A program made the translations under genes and the position numbers. This document shows, piece by piece, positions 37,251-46,749 of a stretch of 64,000 bases of DNA. Position 1 is the first letter of the stretch. Every line of letters begins with the position of its first letter. This DNA is from an uncultured Anaerobiospirillum sp. (GTDB lineage: Bacteria; Pseudomonadota; Gammaproteobacteria; Enterobacterales; Succinivibrionaceae): the NCBI GenBank assembly GCA_944389615.1, contig CALXNA010000009.1:1-64000 (forward strand), read 5' to 3'. Under the pieces are notes generated by a model. That model was not told the DNA's origin, did no database searches, and worked only from the letters and a program-made list of their open reading frames with translations.

Positions 37251-38006
37251 TTAGCCCGCAGTCTCGGTGGTGCCCTTGAGGCGGTTTAACTGCTCGCTCA
37301 TCAGGGCGATCTGCAGGTTGTGCATCTGCGAGATCTGCTCGCGCAGGGCGGCCTTCTCCTCGTCAGAGGCATCGGCTAAGCGGGCCTCGGCATCGGCAAG
37401 GTCAGTCTTGAGCTGATCTAAGCACTCGGAGATTTGGGTATCCGAGAGCATCTCTGGGGTGGCTTGCTCAGTGCCTTGGGCGGCCGCAGCGCTTGGGCTT
37501 AATAGCATGTTAGCCAAGAGCACACCGGCGCCGGCGCCCGCAAGCGAGCTCAAGAAGGTCGAGCCCATGCCCATGCTGCCGTAGGACGCGGTGCCCGGCT
37601 GGTTGTAGCCGGTGCCCGTACGGCTCGTTGGCATGTTGTTGCCTACGGTGCCGGTATTGGTGCCCGTGGTGTTGCCACGGTAAGCGTTCTGCGAGAACTG
37701 GGCGTCTTGCTGCTGATTGGTTTGGTTGGTGGTGTTGCGGTTGGTATTGGTCGTGTTGTTGGTCGAAGTAGTGGAGGTGTTGCGATTGACTGGAGCGACC
37801 GCGCGGCTAGAAGAAGTGGCGCTGCGGCGGCTCGAGGAGCGGCTGCTGCGGAAACCACCGCCACGGCGGGCCTCAAAGTTGGTGGTGGCTCCATGACCAT
37901 CAAAGAGACCACCTAACATGGTGCTTAAGGTGCCAGCTTGAGCGCTGGGAACTACGGTAGCTAAAGCTAAAGTAATAGAAGCGGCAAGAATGGTCTGCTT
38001 GATCAT
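37251..38006 (-). CDS. Secreted Asn/Thr-rich protein, function unknown
   Basis: 251 residues. A signal peptide (MIKQTILAASITLALATVVPSAQA) is followed by an Arg/Ser-rich stretch (RRGGGFRSSRSSSRRS). Next comes an Asn/Thr/Gln-rich low-complexity block (about 80-140), then a hydrophobic segment FLSSLAGAGAGVLLANMLL that could cross or insert in a membrane. The C-terminus is a charged coiled-coil-prone helix ending in LMSEQLNRLKG. The layout of basic Gly/Ser region, Gly/Ala-rich hydrophobic helix and helical C-terminus recalls bacterial Tim44-like proteins, but no Tim44 domain is visible. ATG 38006 is chosen because it starts the signal peptide and follows AGGAGAG. Confidence 0.75.
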   Translation of the reverse strand: MIKQTILAASITLALATVVPSAQAGTLSTMLGGLFDGHGATTNFEARRGGGFRSSRSSSRRSATSSSRAVAPVNRNTSTTSTNNTTNTNRNTTNQTNQQQDAQFSQNAYRGNTTGTNTGTVGNNMPTSRTGTGYNQPGTASYGSMGMGSTFLSSLAGAGAGVLLANMLLSPSAAAAQGTEQATPEMLSDTQISECLDQLKTDLADAEARLADASDEEKAALREQISQMHNLQIALMSEQLNRLKGTTETAG

Positions 38007-38268
38007 GAGGGCGACATCTCTCCTAACAATGGGTGGATGCAAGCATCATCCTAAACCGGCGGCTTAAGCTGCCTGCACCAAGCGTGATACGCTTACTGAC
38101 TCATTAGCATAGCATAGCCCCATTAGCCGCAACTTAGCCGTTGCGGCTTTATATCAGCTCTGTGAGCTGGCGCAGCCGTCTGCGCCCGCGACGGCAAGCG
38201 CCGCCGCGACTTTCGCCGCCGCAGGCGGGCGCGCTCCGCGCTGAGCGTGCCCTGCGCGCATGCTGCGC

Positions 38269-38352
38269 TCAGGCGCCGAGGAAGAGTAGGATGGTGGCCG
38301 CAAGGGCGACGATGATGAGACCTAAGAAGATGTAGGCAAAGAACTTGAGCAT
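38269..38352 (-). CDS. Candidate 27-residue single-helix membrane protein
   Basis: A complete frame, ATG to TGA, encodes a short positive N-terminus (MLKFF) followed by one hydrophobic helix (YIFLGLIIVALAATILLFLGA). Size and layout resemble small inner-membrane proteins such as E. coli YohP, although the sequence is not obviously homologous. The ribosome site is weak (GGA 12 bases upstream). The TTA and GCC codons match the style of nearby genes. It lies between the secreted protein gene and tRNA-Val. Real expression is unproven. Confidence 0.45.
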   Translation of the reverse strand: MLKFFAYIFLGLIIVALAATILLFLGA

Positions 38353-38459
38353 GGTCTGATTCCGCACTGCTAAAACTGGGCTCAGTATCGTTGATTGGAG
38401 GCGCGGAGGCAAGGCAGGTTAGCAGGAGCTGCGGTTTTCTAGATACAACTCTCAGAGAC

Positions 38460-38481
38460 AAAAAAATCAGCACGAGGCTGA
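38460..38481 (-). terminator. Terminator of the tRNA-Val transcript
   Basis: On the minus strand TCAGC, loop CTCGT, GCTGA is followed by seven T residues, 26 bases after the tRNA end. Confidence 0.8.
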
Positions 38482-38507
38482 CTTCTGGAACCAATCTTGT
38501 GATTGGA

Positions 38508-38585
38508 TGGTGCGCCTTAGTGGACTCGAACCACCGACCCCCACCATGTCAAGGTGATGCTCTAACCAAGCTGAGCTAAAGGCGC
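38508..38585 (-). tRNA. tRNA-Val (GAC)
   Basis: On the minus strand the acceptor GCGCCTT pairs with AAGGCGC. The D arm is GCTC/GAGC, the anticodon stem CACC/GGTG encloses a loop containing GAC, the T arm is GGTGGTTCGAGTCCACT, and CCA is encoded. Overall it is close to E. coli valV/valW tRNA. Confidence 0.95.
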
Positions 38586-38635
38586 ACTGGATTGTTTCGT
38601 TGAACCGCGTTGCTTACTGCGTTTCAACGGGGCTC

Positions 38636-38664
38636 ATTATAGCGACGGCTTCGGGGTAGGGCAA
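38636..38664 (-). promoter_or_regulatory. Promoter of tRNA-Val
   Basis: On the minus strand TTGCCC and a perfect TATAAT are separated by exactly 17 bases, about 50 bases upstream of the tRNA. Confidence 0.8.
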
Positions 38665-39299
38665 GCTTTTTCTTAACTTTTTGTTGAATTTTTTATGATG
38701 CCACGATTTTGCCTTGGTAAAACACGATATATATCGCGTTTTGTGCGCTATATCACTTTTATACGAAGAATCTCCCCAATCTCGGGATGGGATCGTAGGC
38801 CAACTAGCGCGCCCGACCGTCTCCGCAGGTGCGACCGTCTCCGCAGGTGCGGCCGTTCCCATAAGCTTGGCCGACGCGGCTGGTTCGATGGGAGTGGCTG
38901 GTTCAGGGGGCCGACCAGCTTGGTAGGGGCTCAGTAGGGGCGACCGGGCGTAGCGGGCTGGATTTGTTCGGCAGGGACTGCGGGCGCAGCACGGGTTTGT
39001 GGTGGCGGGAGTGCGTCGCAGGCGCCAAAAGGGAGTATAGTGACGCCCTATGACGGCGCGGTTATGGTGCGCCCTGCGCAGATCACGGACTTAGCCGTGG
39101 CACCTGCTTTGGGGACGATCGGCGCCGGATGGCTGCGCACAGACTAGCGCTTACGAGTTAGTGGAGCGCATGGTTGCGCTGCTGTCGCTGTGAGCGAGCT
39201 TGCTGACGCTTGCGTTTACGCAGGCGCAGGGCGAGCTTTCGTTTCTGATTGTTATTTTGAGGACCTCAAGGTGCATCGTTGGCACCGTTGGTTTTGCCC
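38665..39299 (+). other. Long intergenic region upstream of thrS
   Basis: It contains an AT-rich patch with the 12-bp palindrome CGATATATATCG (38725-38736). It also contains a perfect 18-bp tandem repeat, GACCGTCTCCGCAGGTGC, at 38815-38832 and 38833-38850. The rest is GC-rich. ThrS controls its own mRNA in E. coli, so a regulatory leader is expected here, but I cannot draw a convincing tRNA-like operator. Confidence 0.5.
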
Positions 39300-41249
39300 A
39301 TGATTAAAGTTACTCTCCCTAATGGCGCGATCAAGGAGTTTGAGAGCGCAGTTTCGATTGCTGATGTGGCCGCAGCGATTGGCCCGGGTTTAGCCCGTAG
39401 CTGCGTGGCCGGTCGCATTAACGGCGTCTTACATGATGCCTGCGATTTGGTGACCGAAGATGCTAAGGTTGAGATCGTCACCCCGAAGGATAAGGACGGT
39501 CTGGAGATCATCCGTCACTCCTGCGCTCACCTGCTAGGCCATGCCATCAAGCAGTTATGGCCGCAGACCCAGATGGCCATTGGACCTGTAGTCGACAATG
39601 GCTTCTACTACGATGTCGACTTAGACCACAAGCTCACGGCCGAGGATCTGGAAGCCTTAGATGCCAAGATGCATGAGCTGGCTAAGAGCGACTACAAGGT
39701 CGTAAAGGAAGTGGTCAGCTGGCAGCAGGCATGGGATGTCTTTGATCAGCGTAATGAGCCGTACAAGAAGCTCATCTTAGAAGAGAACATCGACAAGAAC
39801 GATCACCCGGCGCTCTATCACCACTTAGAGTACACCGATATGTGCCGCGGCCCGCACGTCCCACACATGTCGTTTTGCTCGCACTTTAAGCTGACCCACT
39901 TTGCCGGTGCCTACTGGCGCGGTGACTCCAAGAACAAGATGCTCCAGCGCATCTACGGCACCGCTTGGGCCACCAAGGAAGAGTTAGCCGAGTACTTAAA
40001 GAAGCGCGAGGAAGCCGCCAAGCGCGACCACCGCGTCTTGGGCAAGAAGTTAGATCTGTTCCACTTCCAACAGGAAGCTCCGGGCTTAGTCTTCTGGCAC
40101 AATGATGGCTGGACCATCTACCGCCTGATTGAGAACTACATGCGCGGCATGCTCCACAAGTACGGCTACATCGAGGTTAACACCCCGCAGATCATGGATC
40201 GCGTCTTGTGGGAGCGCTCGGGTCACTGGGATAAGTACGCCGAGAACATGTTTACGACCTCCTCGGAGAATCGTGACTACGCCATCAAGCCGATGAACTG
40301 CCCAGGCGCCATCCAGATCTTCAACAGCCGCACCCGCTCCTACCGTGACCTGCCAATTCGTATGGCTGAGTTTGGCAAGGATCACCGCAATGAGCCATCG
40401 GGCTCGCTGCACGGCTTACTGCGTGTCCGTGGCTTTGAGCAGGATGATGCCCACATCTTCATCACCGAAGATCAGATCCTCCAAGAGGTGACAGAGTGCA
40501 TCAAGATGGTCTACGAGGTTTACGACAACTTCGGCTTCCACAACATCGACGTTAAGCTCTCGACCCGCCCAGACAAGCGCATCGGCTCCGATGAGATCTG
40601 GGATAAGTCCGAGCAAGACTTAGCCGATGCCTTAAAGGCCAACAACCTCGAGTACGACCTGCAGCCGGGCGAAGGCGCCTTCTACGGCCCTAAGATCGAG
40701 TTCACCTTACACGACAGCTTAGGCCGTGCTTGGCAATGCGGTACCATTCAGCTCGACTTCTCGCTGCCACAGCGCCTCGATGCCCACTACATCGGTGAGG
40801 ACAATCAAGAGCACACTCCAGTTATGATCCACCGTGCGATGTTAGGCTCGCTTGAGCGCTTCATCGGTATCTTAACTGAGGAGTTTGCCGGTGCCTTCCC
40901 AACTTGGCTCGCGCCAATTCAGGCGGTCGTGATGAACATCACCACCAACCAAGTGGACTACGTCAAGGAAGTGGTCAAGCAGCTCGACGAGGCGGGCATC
41001 CGCGTCCGCGCAGATCTGCGCAACGACAAGGTCGGCTTTAAGATCCGCGAGCACACCTTGATGCACGTTCCGTACATGTTAGTGTGCGGTGACCGCGAGG
41101 CCGAGAATGGGCAGGTTGCGGTACGTACGCGCAAGGGTGTTGACTTAGGTGCAATGCCGATTGCTGATTTGATCGCCATGATTAAGTCTGATATAATCAC
41201 GCGCAAACTTTTGACTAAGGCCGATGAGAAAGCCGAAGAGCAAAAGTAA
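39300..41249 (+). CDS. thrS: Threonyl-tRNA synthetase
   Basis: 649 residues. The TGS-like N-terminus starts [19 protein letters not shown]. The editing domain has [10 protein letters not shown]. The class II core has motif 2 [26 protein letters not shown], the zinc cysteine in MNCPG, and motif 3 near [19 protein letters not shown]. The C-terminal anticodon-binding domain follows. ATG 39300 aligns with the E. coli start. The order thrS-infC-rpmI-rplT is conserved. Confidence 0.97.
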   Translation: MIKVTLPNGAIKEFESAVSIADVAAAIGPGLARSCVAGRINGVLHDACDLVTEDAKVEIVTPKDKDGLEIIRHSCAHLLGHAIKQLWPQTQMAIGPVVDNGFYYDVDLDHKLTAEDLEALDAKMHELAKSDYKVVKEVVSWQQAWDVFDQRNEPYKKLILEENIDKNDHPALYHHLEYTDMCRGPHVPHMSFCSHFKLTHFAGAYWRGDSKNKMLQRIYGTAWATKEELAEYLKKREEAAKRDHRVLGKKLDLFHFQQEAPGLVFWHNDGWTIYRLIENYMRGMLHKYGYIEVNTPQIMDRVLWERSGHWDKYAENMFTTSSENRDYAIKPMNCPGAIQIFNSRTRSYRDLPIRMAEFGKDHRNEPSGSLHGLLRVRGFEQDDAHIFITEDQILQEVTECIKMVYEVYDNFGFHNIDVKLSTRPDKRIGSDEIWDKSEQDLADALKANNLEYDLQPGEGAFYGPKIEFTLHDSLGRAWQCGTIQLDFSLPQRLDAHYIGEDNQEHTPVMIHRAMLGSLERFIGILTEEFAGAFPTWLAPIQAVVMNITTNQVDYVKEVVKQLDEAGIRVRADLRNDKVGFKIREHTLMHVPYMLVCGDREAENGQVAVRTRKGVDLGAMPIADLIAMIKSDIITRKLLTKADEKAEEQK

Positions 41250-41293
41250 GGCTTTAGCTGCATCAAGTCGCGATTAGGCGATGTTGGTACGCC

Positions 41294-41344
41294 AAAGAGC
41301 TATGAAACCAAGGTCAAGCTGGGCCTTGGCTTTGTAGCTCTTTT
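41294..41344 (+). terminator. Terminator between thrS and infC
   Basis: AAAGAGCTA (41294-41302) pairs with TAGCTCTTT (41335-41343), with an inner CCAAGG/CCTTGG helix, and ends in a T-run. It implies that infC has its own promoter in 41345-41581. That interval also carries two copies of ACTGACCTCCGTCAG (around 41416 and 41438), each able to fold as a small hairpin. Confidence 0.8.
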
Positions 41345-41581
41345 GTTGTGGGTATAACTTGCCTAAGGGATCCCGCGCTGCCCCAAAAGCGAAGGCGCTG
41401 CCCTGCGTCACTGACCTCCGTCAGTTCAGTACTGACCTCCGTCAGCGCAGACGGTGGCCCACGCCGTGACCTGCTTGATCAGGCCATGGCCGTCGCTTTT
41501 GGTGAGCACGACCTCTGGTGGTAGCTCCGATCCCAAGGAGAGCAGCCTGACCCAAACTTTCTGTGTAGTAGGAGTTTTGCT

Positions 41582-42130
41582 ATAAACAGCGCAAAGAAGA
41601 CCGGTAGGCTCCAGCCTAAAAACCGGGTGAATGGTGATATTAGATGCCGCGAAGTGCGTCTATTAGGTGAGGACAACGAGATCATCGGCGTCATGCCGAC
41701 GTCTCAAGCTCTGCACATGGCCCAAGAAGCCGGTGTGGACTTAGTTGAAATCAGTCCAAATGCTGATCCGCCAGTTTGTCGCTTAATTGAGTATGGCAAG
41801 TACCTCTACGAGAAGAGCAAGGATCAGAAGAAGAAGAAGCAGAAGGTGGTGCAGATCAAGGAAATCAAGTTCCGCCCAGCCACCGATGAAGGCGACTATC
41901 AGGTTAAACTACGCAACCTGATCCGCTTCTTAGAAGAAGGCAACAAGGCCAAGGTGACTTTACGCTTCCGCGGACGCGAAATGGCCCACCAGCACATCGG
42001 TCTTGATGTCTTAAAGCGCGTCGAGCATGATCTGTGCGAAGAGCGCGGCTTAGCCACGGTGGAGAGCGCTTCGCGCGTCGAAGGCCGCCAAGCCACCATG
42101 GTGTTAGCACCAAAGAAAAAGCAGCAGTAA
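41582..42130 (+). CDS. infC: Translation initiation factor IF-3, probable AUA start codon
   Basis: 182 residues from this start; E. coli has 180. The first ATG/GTG-type start in the frame is GTG 41627, which would remove about 15 residues. The upstream codons read [15 protein letters not shown] directly into VNGDIR, matching the E. coli N-terminus KGGKRVQTARPNR-INGEIR. AGGAG at 41570-41574 lies seven bases before ATA at 41582, an ideal distance. E. coli infC starts at AUU, and IF-3 rejects such codons, giving autoregulation. The rest is standard: [30 protein letters not shown] and [10 protein letters not shown]. Confidence 0.9.
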   Translation: MNSAKKTGRLQPKNRVNGDIRCREVRLLGEDNEIIGVMPTSQALHMAQEAGVDLVEISPNADPPVCRLIEYGKYLYEKSKDQKKKKQKVVQIKEIKFRPATDEGDYQVKLRNLIRFLEEGNKAKVTLRFRGREMAHQHIGLDVLKRVEHDLCEERGLATVESASRVEGRQATMVLAPKKKQQ

Positions 42131-42174
42131 GCTGTAGCTGCCGAAGCCTCAGTTGGCGCAGGTAGCTTTAGGAT

Positions 42175-42205
42175 CTTAAGGGCCCCAAGTCTTAAGGCGT
42201 GGGCC
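42175..42205 (+). promoter_or_regulatory. Possible pseudoknot in the rpmI-rplT leader
   Basis: CTTAAG (42175-42180), GGCCC (42181-42185), CTTAAG (42191-42196) and GGGCC (42201-42205) are complementary in an interleaved order, as in an H-type pseudoknot. In E. coli, L20 represses rpmI-rplT translation through a pseudoknot in this region. The first connecting loop would be zero bases, so one pair may open; two alternative simple hairpins are possible. Confidence 0.4.
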
Positions 42206-42270
42206 GGAGCGCATGCCCGACCCGAGCCTGAGCCCCTTACTATCTTTCATCGTTCAATGCGGAGTATCAA

Positions 42271-42483
42271 ATGGCTGCAAAAGTCAAGGTCAAGATGAAG
42301 ACCGATCGTGGCGTTGCCAAGCGCTTTAAGAAGACCGGCAGCGGTCACTTCAAGTGCCGTCACCAGAACTTACGTCACATCCTCACCAAGAAGAGCCGTA
42401 AGCGTAAGCGTTCGTTACGCGTTATGAACATCGTTCATACTTCTAACATCCGCGCAATCATGCGCCAGTTACCTTACGCTTAA
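42271..42483 (+). CDS. rpmI: 50S ribosomal protein L35
   Basis: 70 residues; 65 in E. coli. [21 protein letters not shown] and the motif [18 protein letters not shown] are characteristic. The first few residues (AAKVKV) are an extension. GGAG precedes the ATG. It is followed by rplT after 15 bases. Confidence 0.97.
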   Translation: MAAKVKVKMKTDRGVAKRFKKTGSGHFKCRHQNLRHILTKKSRKRKRSLRVMNIVHTSNIRAIMRQLPYA

Positions 42484-42498
42484 TGGGAGGATCGACAC

Positions 42499-42858
42499 AT
42501 GGCAAGAGTTAAGCGTGGTGTTACCGCACGTGCTCGTCACAAGAAGGTTTTAGCTCAGGCTAAGGGTTACTACGGTGCTCGTTCCCGTACCTACCGCGTA
42601 GCCGTCCAGGCCGTCACCAAGGCTGGTCAGTATGCCTATCGCGATCGTCGCCAAAAGAAGCGTCAGTTCCGCGCCTTATGGATCGTTCGTATCAACGCTG
42701 CTGCCCGTCAGTACGGCTTAAGCTACAGCAAGTTCATGAATGGCTTAAAGAAGGCTAACATCGACATCGATCGCAAGGTCTTATCCGACCTCGCCATCAA
42801 TGAGAAGGTAGCATTCGAGGCCATTGCTAACCAAGTTCGCGCTGCCTTAGGCCTCTAA
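42499..42858 (+). CDS. rplT: 50S ribosomal protein L20
   Basis: 119 residues. It starts [33 protein letters not shown] as in all L20 proteins, with [18 protein letters not shown] and [11 protein letters not shown] following. L20 is an early assembly protein and the translational repressor of its own operon in E. coli. GGGAGG precedes the ATG. Confidence 0.97.
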   Translation: MARVKRGVTARARHKKVLAQAKGYYGARSRTYRVAVQAVTKAGQYAYRDRRQKKRQFRALWIVRINAAARQYGLSYSKFMNGLKKANIDIDRKVLSDLAINEKVAFEAIANQVRAALGL

Positions 42859-42981
42859 GAGCGCCCGCCTGCTGACGCAGTATCAGCCGCCGCGAGCTCA
42901 CGCTCTGCGCGCCGCTGAGCGCCGCACAAGCCGCGCAAGCCGCTGCAAGCAGCAAGCAAACTGGTTACACGGTCTTGACCG

Positions 42982-43011
42982 AAAAGGGGTTGGCTTCGGC
43001 CAGCCCTTTTT
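42982..43011 (+). terminator. Terminator after rplT
   Basis: AAAAGGGG-TTGGC and GCCAG-CCCTTTTT form a stem capped by a TTCG tetraloop, with a T-run. It lies 125 bases after the rplT stop. Confidence 0.85.
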
Positions 43012-43792
43012 GCTGCCGCCCCCAATGATTTAACATAAGTTTCAGACAAAGACTGACCGCCCGCGGCTTCATGCTGGGGAAGTAGGACGCGCCGCAGGCA
43101 TGCCGACCACATTGAGCTCCTAAGGTCGACCCGCGTTGCCCGCAGGCCGAGTGCGCGTCGACTGCCGCAGTCGGTAGGACGTGGGGCTCATAAGCGCCTT
43201 AGGAGGCTCAAGTCTACGGATGGCGCTCTGAGATGGAGTTGCGCTGCACAGCTCTCGCAGGCTAAGAGATGGCATATTGGGGACTGCCGCGGGCGGCCTA
43301 AGCCTTTGTGGGTCTCTAAGGGGGAGCTTTGCTGCGTGGTTACTAGCGAGCTCTGTGAGGGAGCAGCTGGTACAGCCGCAGTTCCGCGCAGGCCGTTCTT
43401 AGAGGGCCGTGGAATGCGGCGGCGCTCACCTGACTTCCAAGCCTGCGGAGGGCGCTCTGAGGGTAGCCGCTCTGCGCGGCTCTCCACCGACTCAGTTAGG
43501 GCGTAGAGAGGGCGGCCGTGGCTGATATGAGCAGTCGCCTGTGAGGGGAGTGCAATCAGCGCCGGACGCTCATATGGAGCCAATGGTTTGCTTAGAGTTA
43601 TGTTAAATCGATGCAGGGGACGAAGAAAGAGGCGCAGCTCGTGCACCTCTTTGGTGGCGTAAGCTGAGCTCACGCCTAAGTCCTTATGTTTAACCTGATG
43701 CGGCTCGAGTTGAGCACGCTGGTCGCGCGCTGGTCGTGCGGGCCTGCGCGCAGCGCAGGCAGAGCGCAGCTTAGCTGCGCGTTGCGGGGCGT
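43012..43792. other. Gene-poor stretch between rplT and gltA
   Basis: 780 bases. An open frame on the minus strand (43188-43673) gives a Pro/Arg/Ser-rich product with no domain and no ribosome site. AAAGAGG/CCTCTTT can form a hairpin at 43626-43652. Near the gltA end are two perfect GC hairpins, GCCTGCGC/GCGCAGGC (43742-43760) and GCGCAGCT/AGCTGCGC (43764-43780). They lack T-runs but are placed to protect or end the gltA transcript. Confidence 0.55.
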
Positions 43793-45118
43793 TTAGCGCT
43801 CGTCCATGGCGATAACGTGGCGCTCGGGTGAGCCGATGTAAATCTGGCGTGGACGGCCGATGCGGCTCTCCTCCATGTTCTGCATCTCATTCCAGTGCGA
43901 AATCCAGCCGATGGTACGCGACAGGGCGAAGATGACAGTGAACATCGAGATCGGGATGCCGATGGCCTTTAAGATGATGCCCGAGTAGAAGTCGACGTTC
44001 GGATAGAGGTTGCGCTTGACGAAGTAGTCATCGCTCAAGGCAATCTGCTCTAACTCGGTAGCGACCTTCAGGATTGGGTGATCCTTGATCTTGAGCTCTT
44101 GTAGCACCTCGTGGCAGGTCTCGCGCATGACCAAGGCACGCGGGTCGTAGGTCTTGTAGACGCGGTGACCGAAGCCCGAGAGGCGGAATGGATCATTCTT
44201 GTCCTTGGCGCGGGCAATAAACTCTGGAATGCGGTCGACGGTGCCGATCTGCTCTAACATGCGCAGGCAGGCTTCGTTGGCACCACCGTGGGCTGGGCCC
44301 CAGAGCGAAGCGATACCGGCGCTGATGCAGGCAAATGGGTTGGCGCCCGAGGAGCCGGCTAAGCGTACCGACGAGGTCGAGGCGTTTTGCTCGTGGTCGG
44401 CGTGCAGAATGAAGATGCGATCTAAGGCGCGCTCGATGACTGGGTTGACTTCGTATGGCTCGCATGGGGTGGCGAACATCATGTGCAAGAAGTTCGCAGC
44501 GTAGCTCAAGTCGTTGCGCGGATAGATGAATGGGTGGCCGATCGAGTACTTGTAAGCCATTGCCGCTAAGGTCGGGATCTTGGCGACCAAGCGGATCATG
44601 GTCTGCTCGCGGTGCTCAGGATCGTAGATGTCGAGGCCACCGTGATAGAACGCACTTAAGGCACCGGCTACACCGCATAAGACTGCCATTGGGTGGGAGT
44701 CGCGGCGGAAGGCCTTGAACAGCGATGTGATCTGCTCGTGGATTAAGGTGTGGTGCTTGATGCGGTCGCAGAACTCGTCATACTCACGCTTGCTTGGCAT
44801 CTCGCCCTTGTAGAGCAGGTAGCATACCTGCAGGTAGTCTGCTTTACGGGCCAAGTCGGCAATCGGGTAGCCGCGATAGAGCAGGACACCCTTCTTGCCA
44901 TCGATGAAGGTGATGCGGGAGCTGCAGGCGGCGGTTGAGACAAAGCCAGGGTCGTAGGTGAAGTAGCCCTGTTTGCCCAGCTCTCTAATGTCGATGCATT
45001 CAGGGCCGAGAGTGCCCTTTAGGATCGGCAACTCAATCGGATCATGTCCCGGGATGGTCAGCGTCGCTACCTTATCGAGGACAGTGATGTCTTGTTCCTG
45101 CTCTAACTCTTCGCTCAT
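43793..45118 (-). CDS. gltA: Citrate synthase (type II)
   Basis: 441 residues, close to the E. coli hexameric, NADH-regulated type. The catalytic histidines lie in [10 protein letters not shown] and SGFGHRVYK, and the aspartate in YPNVDFYSG. The N-terminal allosteric domain ([27 protein letters not shown]) is present. It condenses acetyl-CoA with oxaloacetate. No other TCA gene is in the window. The long upstream gap holds its likely promoter. Confidence 0.97.
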   Translation of the reverse strand: MSEELEQEQDITVLDKVATLTIPGHDPIELPILKGTLGPECIDIRELGKQGYFTYDPGFVSTAACSSRITFIDGKKGVLLYRGYPIADLARKADYLQVCYLLYKGEMPSKREYDEFCDRIKHHTLIHEQITSLFKAFRRDSHPMAVLCGVAGALSAFYHGGLDIYDPEHREQTMIRLVAKIPTLAAMAYKYSIGHPFIYPRNDLSYAANFLHMMFATPCEPYEVNPVIERALDRIFILHADHEQNASTSSVRLAGSSGANPFACISAGIASLWGPAHGGANEACLRMLEQIGTVDRIPEFIARAKDKNDPFRLSGFGHRVYKTYDPRALVMRETCHEVLQELKIKDHPILKVATELEQIALSDDYFVKRNLYPNVDFYSGIILKAIGIPISMFTVIFALSRTIGWISHWNEMQNMEESRIGRPRQIYIGSPERHVIAMDER

Positions 45119-45215
45119 GACGGCTCCTAAGATGTACGAGACTTACAGCGTAACCACGCCGTCTAAAAACGCGCGCTTCGGTTACCCCTTGGGTTCAAAA
45201 TACATAACCGCTTTC

Positions 45216-45246
45216 ACTATACCCAGTGCATTGGGTGGCTCAGCAA
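45216..45246 (-). promoter_or_regulatory. Candidate gltA promoter
   Basis: On the minus strand TATAGT is preceded by TTGCTG at a 19-base spacing, about 95 bases before the gltA ATG, with an AT-rich patch just upstream. The spacing is long, so this is tentative. Confidence 0.4.
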
Positions 45247-45257
45247 AATATTTATTT

Positions 45258-45286
45258 TTGACCTAATGTGGTGCACAGTGTAAATT
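45258..45286 (+). promoter_or_regulatory. Candidate plus-strand promoter divergent from gltA
   Basis: TTGACC (45258-45263) and TAAATT (45281-45286) are 17 bases apart. It points toward purU, about 490 bases away, so it would make a very long leader or a separate RNA. A weaker option nearer purU is TTTCGG-N17-TAAGAT (45575-45603). Confidence 0.4.
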
Positions 45287-45601
45287 GTGCCTAATTTTGG
45301 TGCAAAATGGCGCGTTTACCTGTCCGCCCCGCCGCGCCGGGCTCTTTGAGTGACGCAGTTGCGCCCGCCAAAGCCGCACCGGTACGGGCCGCAGCGCTGC
45401 CGCAGCGCTGGGTCTGTGGAGTTGCTCTTGTATCTAGGGTGAGCAGATTCGGCGCGCTCAGAGCAAGTCGGTGTGGGCGCTGCGGGGGAAGCGGCCGCGG
45501 CTTTTGCCCTAGAATAGGGCGCTTTCGGTAAAGTTGCCCGGCGCCTTTGAGCTAAAACGGGGCGGAGCGCAGAATTTCGGCCGTGCGCGCTTTTTGGTAA
45601 G

Positions 45602-45787
45602 ATGAGCGTTTTGAGTAGGCTCGGAGACCGGGGCTATGCCCGGTTAGGCCGGGGACAAGCCCTGCTGCGTTGGGGCTTGGCCCGGATGGGCCGAAGCCCG
45701 GCGGCGCCGGAGCTTATCGTTCTTGGGAACCTCGCGGGATCGAGCGTCATGCTGGCCTGTTGGAGGCACAAGATTAGGAGATTAGTG
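45602..45787 (+). other. Hairpin-rich leader of purU
   Basis: Successive GC-rich inverted repeats fill this stretch: CCCGG/CCGGG around 45641, CAAGCCC/GGGCTTG around 45658-45682, GCCC/GGGC around 45683-45694, and GTTC/GAAC around 45719. The open frame running through it does not resemble PurU and is probably fortuitous. It may be a structured 5' leader. I found no match to glycine or SAH riboswitch core motifs. Confidence 0.4.
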
Positions 45788-46681
45788 TTGTCACAGCCTC
45801 AGGTAGAGCCACGTGCCTGCGCGGCACCAGCTATCAAGCAGAAGATTTTATTGACCGAGTGCACTGATGCCACCGGCTTAATTGCCAAGGTCGCCACCAC
45901 CTGCTTTGAGTTTGGTCTCAATGTCGTGCGCCAAGACCAGTTTGCCACCCCCGATGACCACCGCTTCTTTATGCGTTCGGTGTTAGAAGGTGACTTCAGC
46001 GAAAACAATGAGAGCAAGTTCTTGCAGTGCGTCACGGCCAAGCTCCCGGATGATGCTCGGGTACAGCTGCGCGATAAGGACAAGCTGCCGCGCATCGCGG
46101 TCTTAGTGACCAAGGAAGCCCACTGCTTAGGCGACCTCTTGATCAAGAGCTACTCGGGGGCCCTGCGCGCCGAGATTGCGATGATTGCCGGTAACCACCC
46201 GAACTTAGGTGACCTCGCGGCCAAGTTTGACATCCCGTTCCACTGCGTTTCGCATGAGGGCATCAGCCGCGAAGAGCAAGAAGAGCGCATGATGCAGGTG
46301 ATCGATGAGTGCAATCCGGACTACATCGTGCTTGCCAAGTACATGCGCATCCTCTCGCCTAAGTTTGTCGCGCACTATCCGCTGGGCAAGATTATCAACA
46401 TACACCACTCGTTCTTGCCGGCCTTCATCGGCGCCAAGCCTTATCAGCAGGCCTTCGACCGCGGCGTGAAGATCATCGGTGCGACCGCACACTTCGTTAC
46501 CGACAACTTAGACGAAGGCCCAATCATCGAGCAGGACGTCATCAAGGTCAACCACCGCTATGATGCCACCGCCATGGCCAAGGCCGGACGCGATGTTGAG
46601 CGTATCGTGCTGCTGCGCGCCTTAAACAAGGTCTTTGACAGCAAGGTCTTCATCCACGGCAACAAGACCGTGGTCTTCTAA
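45788..46681 (+). CDS. purU: Formyltetrahydrofolate deformylase
   Basis: 297 residues. An N-terminal ACT domain (KILLTECTDATGLIAKVAT) is followed by the formyltransferase-type hydrolase domain with VLVTKEAHCLGDLL, FHCVSHEGISR, the catalytic block NIHHSFLPAFIGAKPY, and DNLDEGPIIEQDV. It releases formate from 10-formyl-THF, balancing one-carbon units and feeding PurT. TTG 45788 is seven bases after AGGAG; GTG 45785 is an alternative. The 62 codons upstream in the same frame are not part of the family. Confidence 0.93.
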   Translation: MSQPQVEPRACAAPAIKQKILLTECTDATGLIAKVATTCFEFGLNVVRQDQFATPDDHRFFMRSVLEGDFSENNESKFLQCVTAKLPDDARVQLRDKDKLPRIAVLVTKEAHCLGDLLIKSYSGALRAEIAMIAGNHPNLGDLAAKFDIPFHCVSHEGISREEQEERMMQVIDECNPDYIVLAKYMRILSPKFVAHYPLGKIINIHHSFLPAFIGAKPYQQAFDRGVKIIGATAHFVTDNLDEGPIIEQDVIKVNHRYDATAMAKAGRDVERIVLLRALNKVFDSKVFIHGNKTVVF

Positions 46682-46709
46682 GAGCCTGCGCCCAGTAAGC
46701 TTGAGCTAT

Positions 46710-46749
46710 ACGCCCAGCCCCCAAGAGCTCCTGTGGGCTGGGCGTTTTA
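46710..46749. terminator. Terminator between purU and the DUF2726 gene
   Basis: ACGCCCAGCCC (46710-46720) pairs with GGGCTGGGCGT (46735-46745), followed by TTTT. The two flanking genes converge on it. Confidence 0.85.

Noticed and set aside
41627-42130. infC starting at GTG 41627
   Set aside because: Cuts off homologous N-terminal residues and has no ribosome site at the right distance; ATA 41582 does.
43188-43673. 161-codon minus-strand frame between rplT and gltA
   Set aside because: No start signal, no recognisable domain, Pro/Arg/Ser-rich composition typical of chance frames in GC-rich DNA.
45602-45787. N-terminal extension of PurU, or a known structured RNA (4.5S, RNase P, glycine riboswitch)
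   Set aside because: The residues do not match PurU, AGGAG lies just before the 45788 start, and none of the conserved RNA cores is present.
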